Positions 44,566 through 53,911 of a stretch of DNA of 64,000 nt are shown piece by piece. The DNA comes from Pseudomonas sp. WN033 (lineage in GTDB: Bacteria; Pseudomonadota; Gammaproteobacteria; Pseudomonadales; Pseudomonadaceae), in NCBI GenBank assembly GCA_002287035.1, contig NSKG01000005.1:62001-126000 (forward strand). The letters run 5' to 3'. The notes under the pieces were generated by a model. It ran no database searches and was not told the origin of the DNA. It saw only the letters and a list, made by a program, of their open reading frames with translations. Positions within the stretch are counted from its first letter, which is position 1. Each line of letters begins with the position of its first letter. A program made the translations under genes and the position numbers.

Positions 44566-45885
44566 ATGTCCAATCCCAAAGTCGGGTTCGTTTCCCTTGG
44601 CTGTCCCAAGGCCCTGGTAGACTCCGAGCGCATCCTCACGCAATTGCGCACCGAAGGCTACGAGGTGGTCCCCACCTATGAGGACGCCGATGTGGTGGTG
44701 GTTAATACCTGCGGCTTTATCGACAGCGCCAAGGCCGAATCGCTTGATGCCATCGGTGAAGCCATCGCCGAAAACGGCCGGGTGATCGTGACTGGCTGCA
44801 TGGGCGTTGAAGAAAACGCCATTCGTGATGTTCACCCCAGCGTGCTGGCGGTTACCGGCCCGCAACAGTACGAACAGGTGGTCAACGCCGTTCATGAGGT
44901 CGTCCCGCCCAAGGCCGACCACAACCCGCTGATCGATCTGGTACCGCCGCAGGGCGTCAAGCTCACTCCGCGCCACTACGCCTACCTGAAGATTTCCGAA
45001 GGCTGCAACCATAGCTGCAGCTTCTGCATCATCCCCTCGATGCGCGGCAAACTGGTCAGCCGCCCGGTTGGTGAAGTGCTGGGCGAAGCCGAGCGTTTGG
45101 TCAAGGCCGGGGTCAAGGAGCTGCTGGTCATTTCCCAGGACACCAGCGCCTACGGGGTCGATATCAAGTATCGCACCGGCTTCTGGAATGGCCGCCCGGT
45201 CAAGTCGCGCATGACCGAAATGTGCGAAGCACTGAGCGAACTCGGCGCCTGGGTACGCCTGCACTATGTGTATCCCTACCCGCACGTTGACGAACTGATT
45301 CCGCTGATGGCTGAAGGCAAGATCCTGCCCTACCTGGATATCCCCTTCCAGCACGCCAGCCCCAAGGTACTCAAGGCCATGAAACGCCCGGCCTTCGAGG
45401 ACAAGACCCTGGCCCGGATCAAGTCCTGGCGGGAAATCTGCCCCGAGCTGACCATCCGCTCGACCTTCATCGTCGGCTTCCCCGGCGAAACCGAGGAAGA
45501 CTTCCAGTACCTGCTCGACTGGCTGACCGAAGCCCAGCTCGACCGGGTCGGCTGCTTCCAGTATTCGCCGGTCGAAGGTGCTCCGGCCAATGAACTGGGT
45601 CTGGAGCCAGTGCCGGACGATATCAAGCAGGAGCGTTGGGAGCGGTTCATGGCTCACCAGCAGGCTATCAGCGCCGCGCGACTGCAACAGAAGATCGGCA
45701 AGACCATCCCGGTGATCATCGACGAGGTGGACGAAGAAGGCCCAATCGGTCGCAGCATGGCCGATGCCCCGGAAATTGACGGCAACGTCTATATCGATAC
45801 CGAACAGGCCCTCAGCCCCGGCGATATCGTCATGGTCACCGTCACCGACGCCGACGAATACGACCTCTGGGCCCAACTGGCCTGA
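44566..45885 (+). CDS. rimO: Ribosomal protein S12 methylthiotransferase RimO
   Basis: A 439-residue radical SAM enzyme that methylthiolates Asp89 of ribosomal protein S12. The N-terminal MTTase domain has its three cluster cysteines in [22 protein letters not shown] and [10 protein letters not shown]. The radical SAM motif is [15 protein letters not shown] (near residue 146). The C-terminal TRAM domain begins about 375 ([15 protein letters not shown]). Length and all three domains match RimO rather than MiaB, whose N-terminal segment differs. GAGGTAAAGC precedes the ATG. A hairpin lies just after the gene. Confidence 0.96.
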   Translation: MSNPKVGFVSLGCPKALVDSERILTQLRTEGYEVVPTYEDADVVVVNTCGFIDSAKAESLDAIGEAIAENGRVIVTGCMGVEENAIRDVHPSVLAVTGPQQYEQVVNAVHEVVPPKADHNPLIDLVPPQGVKLTPRHYAYLKISEGCNHSCSFCIIPSMRGKLVSRPVGEVLGEAERLVKAGVKELLVISQDTSAYGVDIKYRTGFWNGRPVKSRMTEMCEALSELGAWVRLHYVYPYPHVDELIPLMAEGKILPYLDIPFQHASPKVLKAMKRPAFEDKTLARIKSWREICPELTIRSTFIVGFPGETEEDFQYLLDWLTEAQLDRVGCFQYSPVEGAPANELGLEPVPDDIKQERWERFMAHQQAISAARLQQKIGKTIPVIIDEVDEEGPIGRSMADAPEIDGNVYIDTEQALSPGDIVMVTVTDADEYDLWAQLA

Positions 45886-45896
45886 ACCACCGATAC

Positions 45897-45917
45897 GCGC
45901 CAGCCTGATGCTGGCGC
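45897..45917 (+). terminator. Hairpin after rimO
   Basis: GCGCCAGC (45897-45904), loop CTGAT, GCTGGCGC (45910-45917). No T tract, so it is a likely but not certain terminator. The remaining gap to the aquaporin gene (to 46104) shows no gene. Confidence 0.55.
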
Positions 45918-46104
45918 TATCTGCCTGCCTCGGCAACGCATTTTCCCTGCCCCGCCACTACCTGTTTTCATAACTGCTGACTATGCTCAATGTGTGCTTT
46001 CAGTCCAGAGTGATATCTGGATAGAGGACCATGTGATGCTGTCGGGGACGGCGTCCATGTATCACGCGACTGAAGGGAATACTTGAGAGCAAAGGAGAAG
46101 CTTT

Positions 46105-46794
46105 ATGAACAAGTATGTCGCGGAGTTCTTCGGTACGTTCTGGCTGGTGCTTGGCGGATGCGGGAGTGCGGTTCTGGCTGCTGCCTTTCCCGAGCTGGGC
46201 ATTGGCTTGGCCGGTGTCTCACTGGCCTTTGGTCTCACCGTACTGACCATGGCCTATGCCATCGGCCACATATCCGGCTGCCACCTCAACCCGGCGGTTT
46301 CCATTGGCCTCTGGGCCGGTGGACGCTTTCCGGCAAAGGAACTGGTTCCCTATATCATCGCTCAGGTGGTGGGCGGTATCGTTGCCGGCGGGGTTCTTTA
46401 CCTGATTGCCAGCGGCAAGGCCGGCTTTGATGTTTCTGCAGGCTTTGCCTCCAACGGCTACGGTGCCCACTCCCCTGATGGTTACGGTCTGGGATCAGCA
46501 CTGATCACCGAGGTGGTGATGACCATGATGTTTCTGGTGGTGATTCTCGGCGCCACCGACAAACGCGCTCCGCAGGGCTTTGCGCCGATTGCGATCGGGT
46601 TGTGCCTGACCCTGATTCACCTGATCAGCATTCCAGTCACCAATACCTCGGTCAACCCGGCGCGCAGTACCGGTGTCGCCATTTATGTTGGCGACTGGGC
46701 CATCGCGCAATTGTGGCTGTTCTGGCTGGCCCCGATTGTTGGTGCGGCTCTGGGTGCTGTGATCTACCGTTTTATCGGTAAGGAAAACCAATAG
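46105..46794 (+). CDS. aqpZ: Aquaporin Z
   Basis: A 229-residue inner-membrane water channel with six helices and two half-helices. The two NPA boxes are HLNPAVSIG (near residue 62) and SVNPARSTG (near 183). The selectivity-filter region fits a water channel: His in the first part of helix 5 ([13 protein letters not shown]) and Arg after the second NPA. AAGGAGAAGCTTT lies before the ATG. Length equals E. coli AqpZ. It has a role in osmotic adaptation. The fragment of an outer-membrane protein gene follows at once, so the 3' side of this locus has been rearranged. Confidence 0.95.
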   Translation: MNKYVAEFFGTFWLVLGGCGSAVLAAAFPELGIGLAGVSLAFGLTVLTMAYAIGHISGCHLNPAVSIGLWAGGRFPAKELVPYIIAQVVGGIVAGGVLYLIASGKAGFDVSAGFASNGYGAHSPDGYGLGSALITEVVMTMMFLVVILGATDKRAPQGFAPIAIGLCLTLIHLISIPVTNTSVNPARSTGVAIYVGDWAIAQLWLFWLAPIVGAALGAVIYRFIGKENQ

Positions 46795-46795
46795 T

Positions 46796-47041
46796 CCAGG
46801 CGCTACGGGGCTCTATCGCCTGGACTCACGGGCCTATCTGATGGGTTGGCTAATGACCGGCGGTTTTGGGGTTGGCTCGGACTCCATGACCGATATTCTG
46901 GTCAGTGCCGGCTACTCAATCAACGAACAAACGGCTGTACTCGTGGGCTACAGGCACATGTGGCTGGACTACACGGACGGTGGTTTTGAGTTCGATGCCC
47001 GTATTCACGGGCTTGGCCTGGGACTTGACTATCGTTTTTGA
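46796..47041 (+). pseudogene. Remnant of an outer-membrane beta-barrel protein gene
   Basis: An open frame of about 82 codons that starts without a start codon immediately after the aqpZ stop and ends YRF. Alternating hydrophobic strands (TDILVSAGYSI, TAVLVGYRHMWLDY, HGLGLGLDYRF) and the final aromatic Phe are those of an outer-membrane barrel C-terminus. There is no signal peptide and no ribosome-binding site before the internal ATG at 46841. I read it as a decayed 3' end of a larger gene, left by a deletion that joined it to aqpZ. Confidence 0.65.
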
Positions 47042-47064
47042 TCAGTTGGGGCGCAGCCCGCTCG

Positions 47065-48408
47065 CTACGGCAGCAGGTTCTTGTAAATCACCCCGTTTTT
47101 CATGATCAGCACGAAGTTCTTGTCTGGATCGGCGATCAAGGACAGATCTGCTGTCGGGTCACCATCAACCAATAGCATGTCGGCCATGGCACCTTCTTCC
47201 AGCACGCCAAGCGGTCCCGCCAGGCCATAACGCTCGCCAGCCATGCCAATCAACTGACCATTATTGCCGGTGGCAATCTGCAGGACCTCGCCTGGGTTGT
47301 ACCAACGCTCCAGTGTGACCAGCAGCCGGTTCTGTTTATCGCCGGTATCACCGCTGGCGAGGATATCAGTGCCGAACGCTACCTTGACCTTGTGTTTCTT
47401 CGCCAGATCAAAGGCTCGCTCGGTGCCGGTACTGACCATCAACTGCTTGACCCGGGAGGCGCCGGTCTGAGGGTTGGCCAGCTCGTTGTCGAGAAACGGC
47501 TGCAAACTCCACCAGGCGTTCTTGCTGGCGATCATCCGCACCGTTTCCTCATCCAGCAACTGGCCGTGCTCGATACTTTTCACCCCCGCCTCAAGAGCCA
47601 TCTGCACGGCCCGCGAAGTGTAGGCATGCACGGCAACATAGGTGCCCCAGTTTTCTGCCGCCAGCACCGCTGCGCGCAGCTCGTCCGGGGTGTATTGGGT
47701 CACATCGATCGGATCATATAACGAGCTAACTCCGCCGCCAGCCATCAACTTGATCTGGGTTGCCCCCATCATCAACTGCTCACGCACCTTGCGCAGCACC
47801 TCGTCACTGCCGTCGGCAATAGCTGTAACCCGCACCTGATCCGAATAATTCAGCGGTGAGTTACCTGCGCGCGGCACCTCATAGGGCAGGCGGAAGTCTC
47901 CGTGCCCGCCAGTCTGCGACACCATGGCGCCTGATGGGAAAATCCGCGGGCCATTGATCAGCCCTTCCTCGATGGCTCGGCGCAGCCCAAAGGACGGCCC
48001 ACCCATATCTCGCACCGAGGTGAAACCACGCATCAGCGTAGCTTCGGCTACCTGGCCGGCCAATAGATGGATATAGGCGATATCCGCCGTCAGCGCTTCA
48101 ACGGTTGTCGGGCTGACCAGTACCGAGTGCCAATGGGCATCGATCAGACCGGGCATCAGCGTGCGCTGCTCCCCGTCAAAAACCTGAACACCCTCTTCAG
48201 TGGTGATCGGGCGAGTGGCGATCGTTGCGATCTGACCATCACGCACCAGTACATGGACCGGCTGCGCTGAGCGGCGGTCCGACTTGCCATCGAACAGGTA
48301 GACGTTTTCGATCAACACCGCTGGTGCTTTGGCAGCGGCACCGGAGAGCGGAAAAAGGCAGGCAAACAGGCAGACAAACAACAAAGACACACGATCCGGC
48401 TTCAACAT
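47065..48408 (-). CDS. Exported metal-dependent amidohydrolase
   Basis: A 447-residue protein with a signal peptide (about residues 1-26). The TIM-barrel amidohydrolase motifs are all present. They are DAHWH (near 90-94), IKLMAGGG with the candidate carboxylated Lys (near 220), AVHAY, IEHG and the metal Asp in FGTDIL (near 345). These resemble the imidazolonepropionase/prolidase-like subgroup that cleaves N-acyl or peptidyl-amino acids. CCAAGGAGG lies before the ATG. It would act in the periplasm. The gene is divergent from yggL and alone on minus, next to the barrel remnant. Substrate cannot be predicted safely. Confidence 0.88.
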   Translation of the reverse strand: MLKPDRVSLLFVCLFACLFPLSGAAAKAPAVLIENVYLFDGKSDRRSAQPVHVLVRDGQIATIATRPITTEEGVQVFDGEQRTLMPGLIDAHWHSVLVSPTTVEALTADIAYIHLLAGQVAEATLMRGFTSVRDMGGPSFGLRRAIEEGLINGPRIFPSGAMVSQTGGHGDFRLPYEVPRAGNSPLNYSDQVRVTAIADGSDEVLRKVREQLMMGATQIKLMAGGGVSSLYDPIDVTQYTPDELRAAVLAAENWGTYVAVHAYTSRAVQMALEAGVKSIEHGQLLDEETVRMIASKNAWWSLQPFLDNELANPQTGASRVKQLMVSTGTERAFDLAKKHKVKVAFGTDILASGDTGDKQNRLLVTLERWYNPGEVLQIATGNNGQLIGMAGERYGLAGPLGVLEEGAMADMLLVDGDPTADLSLIADPDKNFVLIMKNGVIYKNLLP

Positions 48409-48464
48409 AAAGGCCTCCTTGGCGCTCCGGAATCAACCCCGACTACTGACATCAACAAAGCACC

Positions 48465-48485
48465 GGCTTGACAGACTGTCAAGCC
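48465..48485. promoter_or_regulatory. Perfect palindrome in the amidohydrolase/yggL gap
   Basis: GGCTTGACAG (48465-48474), one A, CTGTCAAGCC (48476-48485). A perfect 10-base inverted repeat with a one-base centre, and TTGACA inside it could be a -35 box. It may be an operator for the divergent genes. Confidence 0.55.
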
Positions 48486-48581
48486 AGCACCCGCAGATCG
48501 CGCAGACACAGAAATTGCATGCCAATCCTGGGCGATCCGGCTACAGTGTCCCCTTAATCAGCAACGGAGCAACAGGTTTCC

Positions 48582-48899
48582 ATGACTACCCAACGTAGCC
48601 GCCGCCTCAGAAAGAAACTGCGCGTCGATGAATTCCAGGAAATGGGGTTCGATTTCAGTGTTGAACTCAAACAGCCGCTGGACGAGAGTCAGGCCGATGC
48701 GCTGGTCGACGCCTTCCTTGATGAGGTAGTCATCCCACGCGGACTGGAGTTCGGTGGCTGGATCAATGGCGGCTTTATATGCAAGGCCGGACGAGGCTCG
48801 GCCACCGATGCCGATCGTGAGGCCGTGGCCAACTGGTTCAAGGCCCGCGCAGAAGTCAGTGACGCCAGTGTCAGCCCATTGATTGACGCCTGGCACTGA
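48582..48899 (+). CDS. yggL: YggL family protein (50S ribosome-associated)
   Basis: A 105-residue protein of the YggL/DUF469 family. The opening RSRRLRKKLRVDEFQEMGF (residues 5-23) and the FGGWINGGFICKAGRGSAT core (about 57-75) are family signatures. E. coli YggL binds the 50S subunit; the exact role is not settled. The Lys/Arg-rich start may contact RNA. The gene begins shortly after the palindrome at 48465 and is followed by the yjdM gene 129 bases further on. Confidence 0.92.
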   Translation: MTTQRSRRLRKKLRVDEFQEMGFDFSVELKQPLDESQADALVDAFLDEVVIPRGLEFGGWINGGFICKAGRGSATDADREAVANWFKARAEVSDASVSPLIDAWH

Positions 48900-49028
48900 G
48901 CGTCAGGGGCGGTGGTTTACCAGCCACGAGCAGAGATTGTGCCCGTGGCTGCGTAAAATGGCCACATGGACAGCCCCAAGCCAATCGGGCATCATCCCCG
49001 GCCCAATGGATCAGACCAAGGATACCCG

Positions 49029-49367
49029 ATGAGTCAGCTTCCCCCTTGCCCATCCTGCGGCTCGGAATATACCTACGAAGACGGCATTCAATTTGTTTGC
49101 CCCGAATGTGCCCATGAGTGGACCGCTGCCGAGTCGGCAGCCGCCGAGCAGGCCCGGGTCATTACCGACGCCAATGGCAATCCGCTACAGGACGGCGACA
49201 GCGTCACCGTGATCAAGGATCTGAAGGTGAAAGGCTCTTCCCTGGTGGTCAAGGTCGGCACCAAGGTCAAGAACATCCGGCTGGTTGACGGCGATCACGA
49301 CATCGACTGCCGCATCGACGGCATCGGCGCGATGAAACTGAAATCGGAATTCGTCAAGAAGAGCTGA
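49029..49367 (+). CDS. yjdM: Zinc-ribbon protein YjdM (PhnA family)
   Basis: A 112-residue protein from the ATG at 49029, which has AAGGA upstream. The N-terminal zinc ribbon is [12 protein letters not shown]...CPEC (cysteines at about residues 7, 10, 26 and 29). The C-terminal PhnA domain has [19 protein letters not shown] and ends [13 protein letters not shown]. Despite the name PhnA, these proteins are not phosphonoacetate hydrolases, and no Phn genes are here. Role is unknown. It stands alone between yggL and the convergent DUF3429 gene, with a 16-base gap. Confidence 0.93.
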   Translation: MSQLPPCPSCGSEYTYEDGIQFVCPECAHEWTAAESAAAEQARVITDANGNPLQDGDSVTVIKDLKVKGSSLVVKVGTKVKNIRLVDGDHDIDCRIDGIGAMKLKSEFVKKS

Positions 49368-49383
49368 GCGCCGGAAAGCCCCG

Positions 49384-49848
49384 TCAATGGGTTATCAGGG
49401 TGGCCGCCCAGGCCACCAGCAGCGACAAAATCACCACAATACTCAATGGCTTGCGCAGGGCTGGATACCAGACCGGCGCAAGACCGTGATCAACTGCCCA
49501 GATATCTGCGTAGTACAGCGCCGCATAAGCGAAAAAGAATACCGGAATGGCCAGGCTGATCGGCAGGCTCAGCGCCACCCAGCCCAGCAACGGCGGGATA
49601 ACCGACAGGCCCAGCTGAAACGGTGCCTTCTCACTCGACTCCTCGGCCCGCATGGCAAGCCCCCAGTGGATCGCCCCCATGAAGGCAAGAATCACTGCAG
49701 CATAGCTCAGCAGCTCCTCCATGACTCGCTCACGCCAGACCTCTGGGGTTACCCACAGTCCCAGTGCTCCGGTGACAAAGGGAATCATGCCAACCATGCC
49801 CAGACCAACCGCCAAGCGCGGGGGACGAATCGCGTTGAAAGGATGCAT
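49384..49848 (-). CDS. DUF3429 inner-membrane protein
   Basis: A 154-residue protein with four or five membrane helices (about residues 13-33, 45-64, 80-98, 100-115 and 133-151). The family pattern FMGAIHWGLAM (near 56-66), GLSVIPPLLGW and YYADIWAVDHGLAPVWYP (about 112-129) fits DUF3429. No function is known. The ATG at 49848 comes just after TGCATG sequence and has a GGCGGAGACTGCATG-like purine stretch upstream. It shares the minus strand with tgpA, 45 bases upstream. Confidence 0.88.
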   Translation of the reverse strand: MHPFNAIRPPRLAVGLGMVGMIPFVTGALGLWVTPEVWRERVMEELLSYAAVILAFMGAIHWGLAMRAEESSEKAPFQLGLSVIPPLLGWVALSLPISLAIPVFFFAYAALYYADIWAVDHGLAPVWYPALRKPLSIVVILSLLVAWAATLITH

Positions 49849-49893
49849 GCAGTCTCCGCCAGAGTTCAGCCCGCTGCTGCGGGCACTTGCTCA

Positions 49894-51936
49894 TTATAAG
49901 TGGGTGGACTGACCGGGCAAGTGCTGCGCCGGTCCCGAAACTTTTCCCGCTCTGAGCGGTAACGCGCGCATCAGCACCGCCAGGTGTCGGCGTAACCCAG
50001 CACAAGCGTCACGGTCAGGTATGCCGTCCTCGGCATAGGTCAGCCGAACATATTCATCGAAGAACGCTGCCAATGGCTCCCGCTGCGTCGGCAAATGCCG
50101 CTCCAGACGTTGCTGCCAGGCTCGCGGCCCCTCGCCACGCGCTGCCTGCAGCCCCAGGCGCCGCAGCTTGCGATCAAGCTGCTCCCAGGCTTGCCGACGC
50201 GGGTCTGGATGCCGGCGTCGCGGACGCAGGCTCCATACCACCAACGGCAACATGACCAGTGCGGCAGCAATCAGCAGGACCAGGCCGACCCGTTGCCAGT
50301 CTGTGGTACCCAGCCAGCGTTGCAGGAACTCCAGCTGCCGCTCGGCCTGATAACCCAGCACCCGCAATTGCCATTGATAGTTGAGGTCGTCCCAGGCCAG
50401 ACGCAGGTTATTGATCCAGCCGATGTTGCGGTAACGGGCTGGGGCCATCAGGCTGCCCTCAAGAAAGCTGCCCTCACCCTGCAAGGCATCTTGCAGCCCA
50501 CGTTCGATACGCTCTGGTGCAACCTGGAAGGTCGGATCGACCGAGACCCAGCCTTCCCCGTCCAGCCAGACCTCAACCCAGGCGTGGGCATCAAACTGAT
50601 GCACCAGCACATAGTTGCCACGCGGATTGATTTCTCCGCCCTGATAGCCGGCTACCACTCTGGCCGGAATACCGGCTGCCCGCAGGACAAAGGTCATGGC
50701 TCCGGCATAGTGGGCGCAAAACCCGCGCAGGCTATCGAACAGAAACTCATCGTTGCTGTGCCGGCCCAGCGTTGGCGGACGCAGGGTGTAATGAAAGGGT
50801 TCACGGTTAAAGTGCTGCAACAACGCCTGAACCAGCTCAGCATCACCCGGATAGCGCGCACGCAGCTCCTGGGCCCAGGCCCGGCTGCGCGGATCACCCT
50901 GCTCCGGCAAGGCGGTGTAGATCCGCTGCTGCAAGGGATCAAGATCATGCGGATCAAGCCGGCTTTGTGGCCAGGAAGTAGCCTGATAGGCCAGGGTCTG
51001 GGTGATCGGGCGCTTGGCCTGGAGCATGAAGTCGCGGGTCAGCACCAGGCTGTCATCATCAGATGAGGCACCGCGCAGGCTGAACACCCAAGGCTGCTGA
51101 CTGGCGCGGGTCACCACCTGATAACGCACCGCCTCCCCCCGTGGCTCCCAGGGCCGCGGCATGCCAATCGAGGCAAAACTGGAATGACTCCAGCGTCGGC
51201 CATCGAAATGACTCAGGGTCAGGGCCCGCCAGTAAAGCTCGCTGTGCGCGGGAATGTCAGCCTCGAAACTGGCGCGAAAAGCCAGCTCGGGCGAGCGAGC
51301 CAGATTGGCGACATCAGCTGGCGCCATGCTCTCGGCCAGCCCGATGGTGGCGCTCTTGCCCGGGGTATTGACCGCCCACAGCGGCCCGAGCCGGGGAAAC
51401 AGCACAAACAGCACCAGCATCAACGGCAACGCCTGCAGCAGCAGTACCCCCGAGCTGCGCAGAGCCCGGATCGGATCATTGCGCCCTGGTGTCTGCTGCA
51501 ACCCGACCAGCGCAGCCACCAGTACCAGCAGGCTCAGGCACTGATACAGCGTCAGCAGGATGCCCTGATCGAACAGAAACGCCGTAGCGATGATGAAAAA
51601 GCCCAGGTAAATCACCACCAGGGCATCACGTGGATTGCGCATCTCCAGCAGCTTGAGCATGAACAGCAAGAGCAGCAGCATCACCGCCGCATCCAGGCCC
51701 AGCAGGCTGCCCTGGGTGGTGAATACCCCTAACGCGATCAACCCCAGCGCCAGCACCTTGACCACACTGCCGGGATAGCGCCAGCGCATGCGCTGAATCT
51801 GTACCCGCCACAAGGCGCAGGCCATCCACAGCACCGCGACCCAGAACGGCAGGCGCGGCAGGTGCGGCAACAACACAACAACCTGGGCCGTTAGCAGCCA
51901 GGCCAGACTATTGCGGGGGATCAATGCCGCCGTCAT
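49894..51936 (-). CDS. tgpA: Transglutaminase-like membrane protein TgpA
   Basis: A 680-residue inner-membrane protein. Residues 1-200 have about five or six helices. The periplasmic transglutaminase core runs from about 340 to 500 and holds the Cys-His-Asp set: GFCAHYAGAM (Cys near 406), QFDAHAWVEVWL (His near 450) and WVSVDPTFQVAPER (Asp near 465). A further helix near 565-585 precedes a cytoplasmic DUF4129-type tail. This is the architecture of P. aeruginosa TgpA, described as important for growth. The ATG overlaps the DUF58 stop as ATGA. The MoxR-DUF58-TgpA order is conserved. Confidence 0.92.
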   Translation of the reverse strand: MTAALIPRNSLAWLLTAQVVVLLPHLPRLPFWVAVLWMACALWRVQIQRMRWRYPGSVVKVLALGLIALGVFTTQGSLLGLDAAVMLLLLLFMLKLLEMRNPRDALVVIYLGFFIIATAFLFDQGILLTLYQCLSLLVLVAALVGLQQTPGRNDPIRALRSSGVLLLQALPLMLVLFVLFPRLGPLWAVNTPGKSATIGLAESMAPADVANLARSPELAFRASFEADIPAHSELYWRALTLSHFDGRRWSHSSFASIGMPRPWEPRGEAVRYQVVTRASQQPWVFSLRGASSDDDSLVLTRDFMLQAKRPITQTLAYQATSWPQSRLDPHDLDPLQQRIYTALPEQGDPRSRAWAQELRARYPGDAELVQALLQHFNREPFHYTLRPPTLGRHSNDEFLFDSLRGFCAHYAGAMTFVLRAAGIPARVVAGYQGGEINPRGNYVLVHQFDAHAWVEVWLDGEGWVSVDPTFQVAPERIERGLQDALQGEGSFLEGSLMAPARYRNIGWINNLRLAWDDLNYQWQLRVLGYQAERQLEFLQRWLGTTDWQRVGLVLLIAAALVMLPLVVWSLRPRRRHPDPRRQAWEQLDRKLRRLGLQAARGEGPRAWQQRLERHLPTQREPLAAFFDEYVRLTYAEDGIPDRDACAGLRRHLAVLMRALPLRAGKVSGPAQHLPGQSTHL

Positions 51937-52922
51937 ACGGCTACCCCATACAGCGCCAGAGTCTTCAGACAGGCATCGCGGTGGGCTTCGCCCAGCGCCG
52001 GGCCCAGACGCTGGCTGCCAAGTTGCAGGCCATAGGGTTGGCCACGCCGTTCCAGCTCCAGTACCCAGCCAGTCAGATAACCCAGGCGCTGTTCAAGATC
52101 CTGGCCCGGCGCGCTGTCGAGTACCAGCCATAGACTGTTCTGGCTGGGTTCGGCAAACACCTTGCTGTGCAGCCCCTGCCCTCGTGACCAGGCCCGCCAG
52201 TCGAGGCGCCTGCGTGAATCGCCGGGCTGATAGGCCCGCAGTCCTTGAAAGTCGTCGACCCCTTCGGCATTGAGCAGAGCGCCATCGCCATCGCCACCAG
52301 CGCCCTGGCGCGGCAACGCAGCGACCAAAGGTTTGGGGTACACCAGCACCTGCCAGTTCAGATCGACCAGGCTCCAGGCAACAAACCAGCCCAGCGGATA
52401 GCGCGTTTCAACCCGCAAGCGCCCGGGGCGAAACCAGCCGCGCTGATTAACCGGGTGATACAGGGTAACCGCCGTCTCCTGCCCCGCTTCCACATCCAGG
52501 CGCTGAGGTTGGGTCCGGGGCCAGTACAGGGTTAGCGCCTGGTGTTCGTGTTGCACAGCAGCCAGGGTCAGCGACAGCGGCGCCGACTCACCGACAAACA
52601 CTGGCCGGCTGCCGGTCGCCCGTAACGCCAGCCCTGCCAGATTGCGGTAAGTATGGTGCAGCCCGACCCAGAACAGGCTTACCAGCAGGAAGGTCAGCGC
52701 ATAGACCAGGCTGTTCTGATAATTGATTGCTCCCAACAGCATGATCACCAGCAACACCAGCAGCGCCAGCCCTGCCCGGGTCGGCACGATGAAGATACGC
52801 CGATGATTGAGCCGGATCTCCCGAGCCGCCGGAATGCGCTTGCCGATCCAGCGCTGGAACAGGCGGCTGGTTTGACCGCTGAGCCGGGCAATCACACCGC
52901 GTTGACCTCGTTCAGCAGCCAT
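51933..52922 (-). CDS. DUF58-domain membrane protein
   Basis: A 329-residue protein. Two adjacent membrane helices occur at about residues 48-90 (VPTRAGLALLVLLVIMLLG and NSLVYALTFLLVSLFW). The C-terminal half carries the DUF58 motif DFQGLRAYQPGDSRRRLDWRAW (about residues 218-239), a degenerate von Willebrand A-like domain. It lies between the MoxR ATPase, whose 3' end overlaps it by 31 bases, and tgpA, which overlaps by 4 bases. MoxR-DUF58 pairs are thought to act as chaperones for protein complexes at the membrane. Confidence 0.9.
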   Translation of the reverse strand: MAAERGQRGVIARLSGQTSRLFQRWIGKRIPAAREIRLNHRRIFIVPTRAGLALLVLLVIMLLGAINYQNSLVYALTFLLVSLFWVGLHHTYRNLAGLALRATGSRPVFVGESAPLSLTLAAVQHEHQALTLYWPRTQPQRLDVEAGQETAVTLYHPVNQRGWFRPGRLRVETRYPLGWFVAWSLVDLNWQVLVYPKPLVAALPRQGAGGDGDGALLNAEGVDDFQGLRAYQPGDSRRRLDWRAWSRGQGLHSKVFAEPSQNSLWLVLDSAPGQDLEQRLGYLTGWVLELERRGQPYGLQLGSQRLGPALGEAHRDACLKTLALYGVAV

Positions 52923-53809
52923 TGCGCCAGCCCGCCGCCGCCATGTCCGGCTGGATCATCATTGGCCCGCAGGCGGTGACTGACAACCGACGGCAGGACC
53001 GCCTGCACATCCTCGGGAATCACATAATCACGGTGTTCAAGCATTGCCCAGGCTCGTGAGGCCGCCAATAGACCCAGGCTGGCGCGCGGTGACAGCCCCC
53101 AGGCACAAACCGGACTTTCCCGGGTCTGGGCCACCAGACGCAGGATATAGTCGATGATAGCCTCACTGGCCTTGACCCCAGGCACGGCCGCCTGCAACTG
53201 ACGTAACTGCTCACGTCCCAGGGTCGGCTCCATCCGCTCCAGCCTCACCCGCCGCTCAGCCCCTTGCAGCAATGAGCGCTCAGCCGCCTGCGAGGGATAG
53301 CCCAAGGACAGGCGCATCAGAAAACGATCCAGCTGAGATTCGGGCAAGGGAAAGGTGCCGCCCTGGGTTACCGGGTTCTGGGTGGCAATTACGAAGAACG
53401 GATCCGGCAATGGCCGGGTCGCCCCATCGACAGTCACCTGCCCCTCTTCCATGGCTTCGAGCAGGGCGCTCTGGCTTTTCGGTGTGGCCCGGTTGATCTC
53501 ATCGGCCAGAATCAGTTCGGAGAAAATCGGCCCCGGGTGGAATACGAACTGGGCGCTGTTACGGTCAAACACCGAGGTGCCGAGAATATCCCCGGGCAGC
53601 AGGTCACTGGTGAACTGAATCCGCTGGTAGCTCATGCCAAGTACCCGAGCCAGCGCTTGGGACAACGTGGTTTTGCCCATGCCCGGCAGGTCTTCGATCA
53701 GCAGATGCCCTTTGGCCAGAATACAGGCTAGCGCCAGCTTCACCGCCTGCTGCTTGCCCAGCAGTACTTCATCGACCGATGCCAACGCCCGGTCCAGAGC
53801 ATCCCTCAT
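52892..53809 (-). CDS. MoxR-family AAA+ ATPase
   Basis: A 305-residue AAA+ protein from the ATG at 53809 (GAGGTGAAC upstream); a further in-frame ATG at 53839 has no site. Walker A is EDLPGMGKTTLSQ (about residues 39-51), Walker B is ILADEINRA (about 101-109), and ATQNP (near 142-146) is the sensor 1 region. The GGTFPLPESQLDRFL stretch and the lid domain with ASLGLLAASRAWAML complete it. MoxR proteins assemble or mature complexes together with DUF58 partners. It is first in the MoxR-DUF58-TgpA operon. Confidence 0.93.
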   Translation of the reverse strand: MRDALDRALASVDEVLLGKQQAVKLALACILAKGHLLIEDLPGMGKTTLSQALARVLGMSYQRIQFTSDLLPGDILGTSVFDRNSAQFVFHPGPIFSELILADEINRATPKSQSALLEAMEEGQVTVDGATRPLPDPFFVIATQNPVTQGGTFPLPESQLDRFLMRLSLGYPSQAAERSLLQGAERRVRLERMEPTLGREQLRQLQAAVPGVKASEAIIDYILRLVAQTRESPVCAWGLSPRASLGLLAASRAWAMLEHRDYVIPEDVQAVLPSVVSHRLRANDDPAGHGGGGLAQWLLNEVNAV

Positions 53810-53911
53810 GTTCACCTCGTTGTCTGTCCAAGCCCGCATGTTAGGGGGCCCGGCGCTACATGCAAAGTCACAGGCAATGGCTTGTAACAGCTTGGACTTC
53901 GCCCCAATGGT

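Noticed and set aside
44350-45936. 528-residue frame on minus over rimO
   Set aside because: It is the antisense shadow of rimO; the radical SAM and TRAM motifs are on plus.
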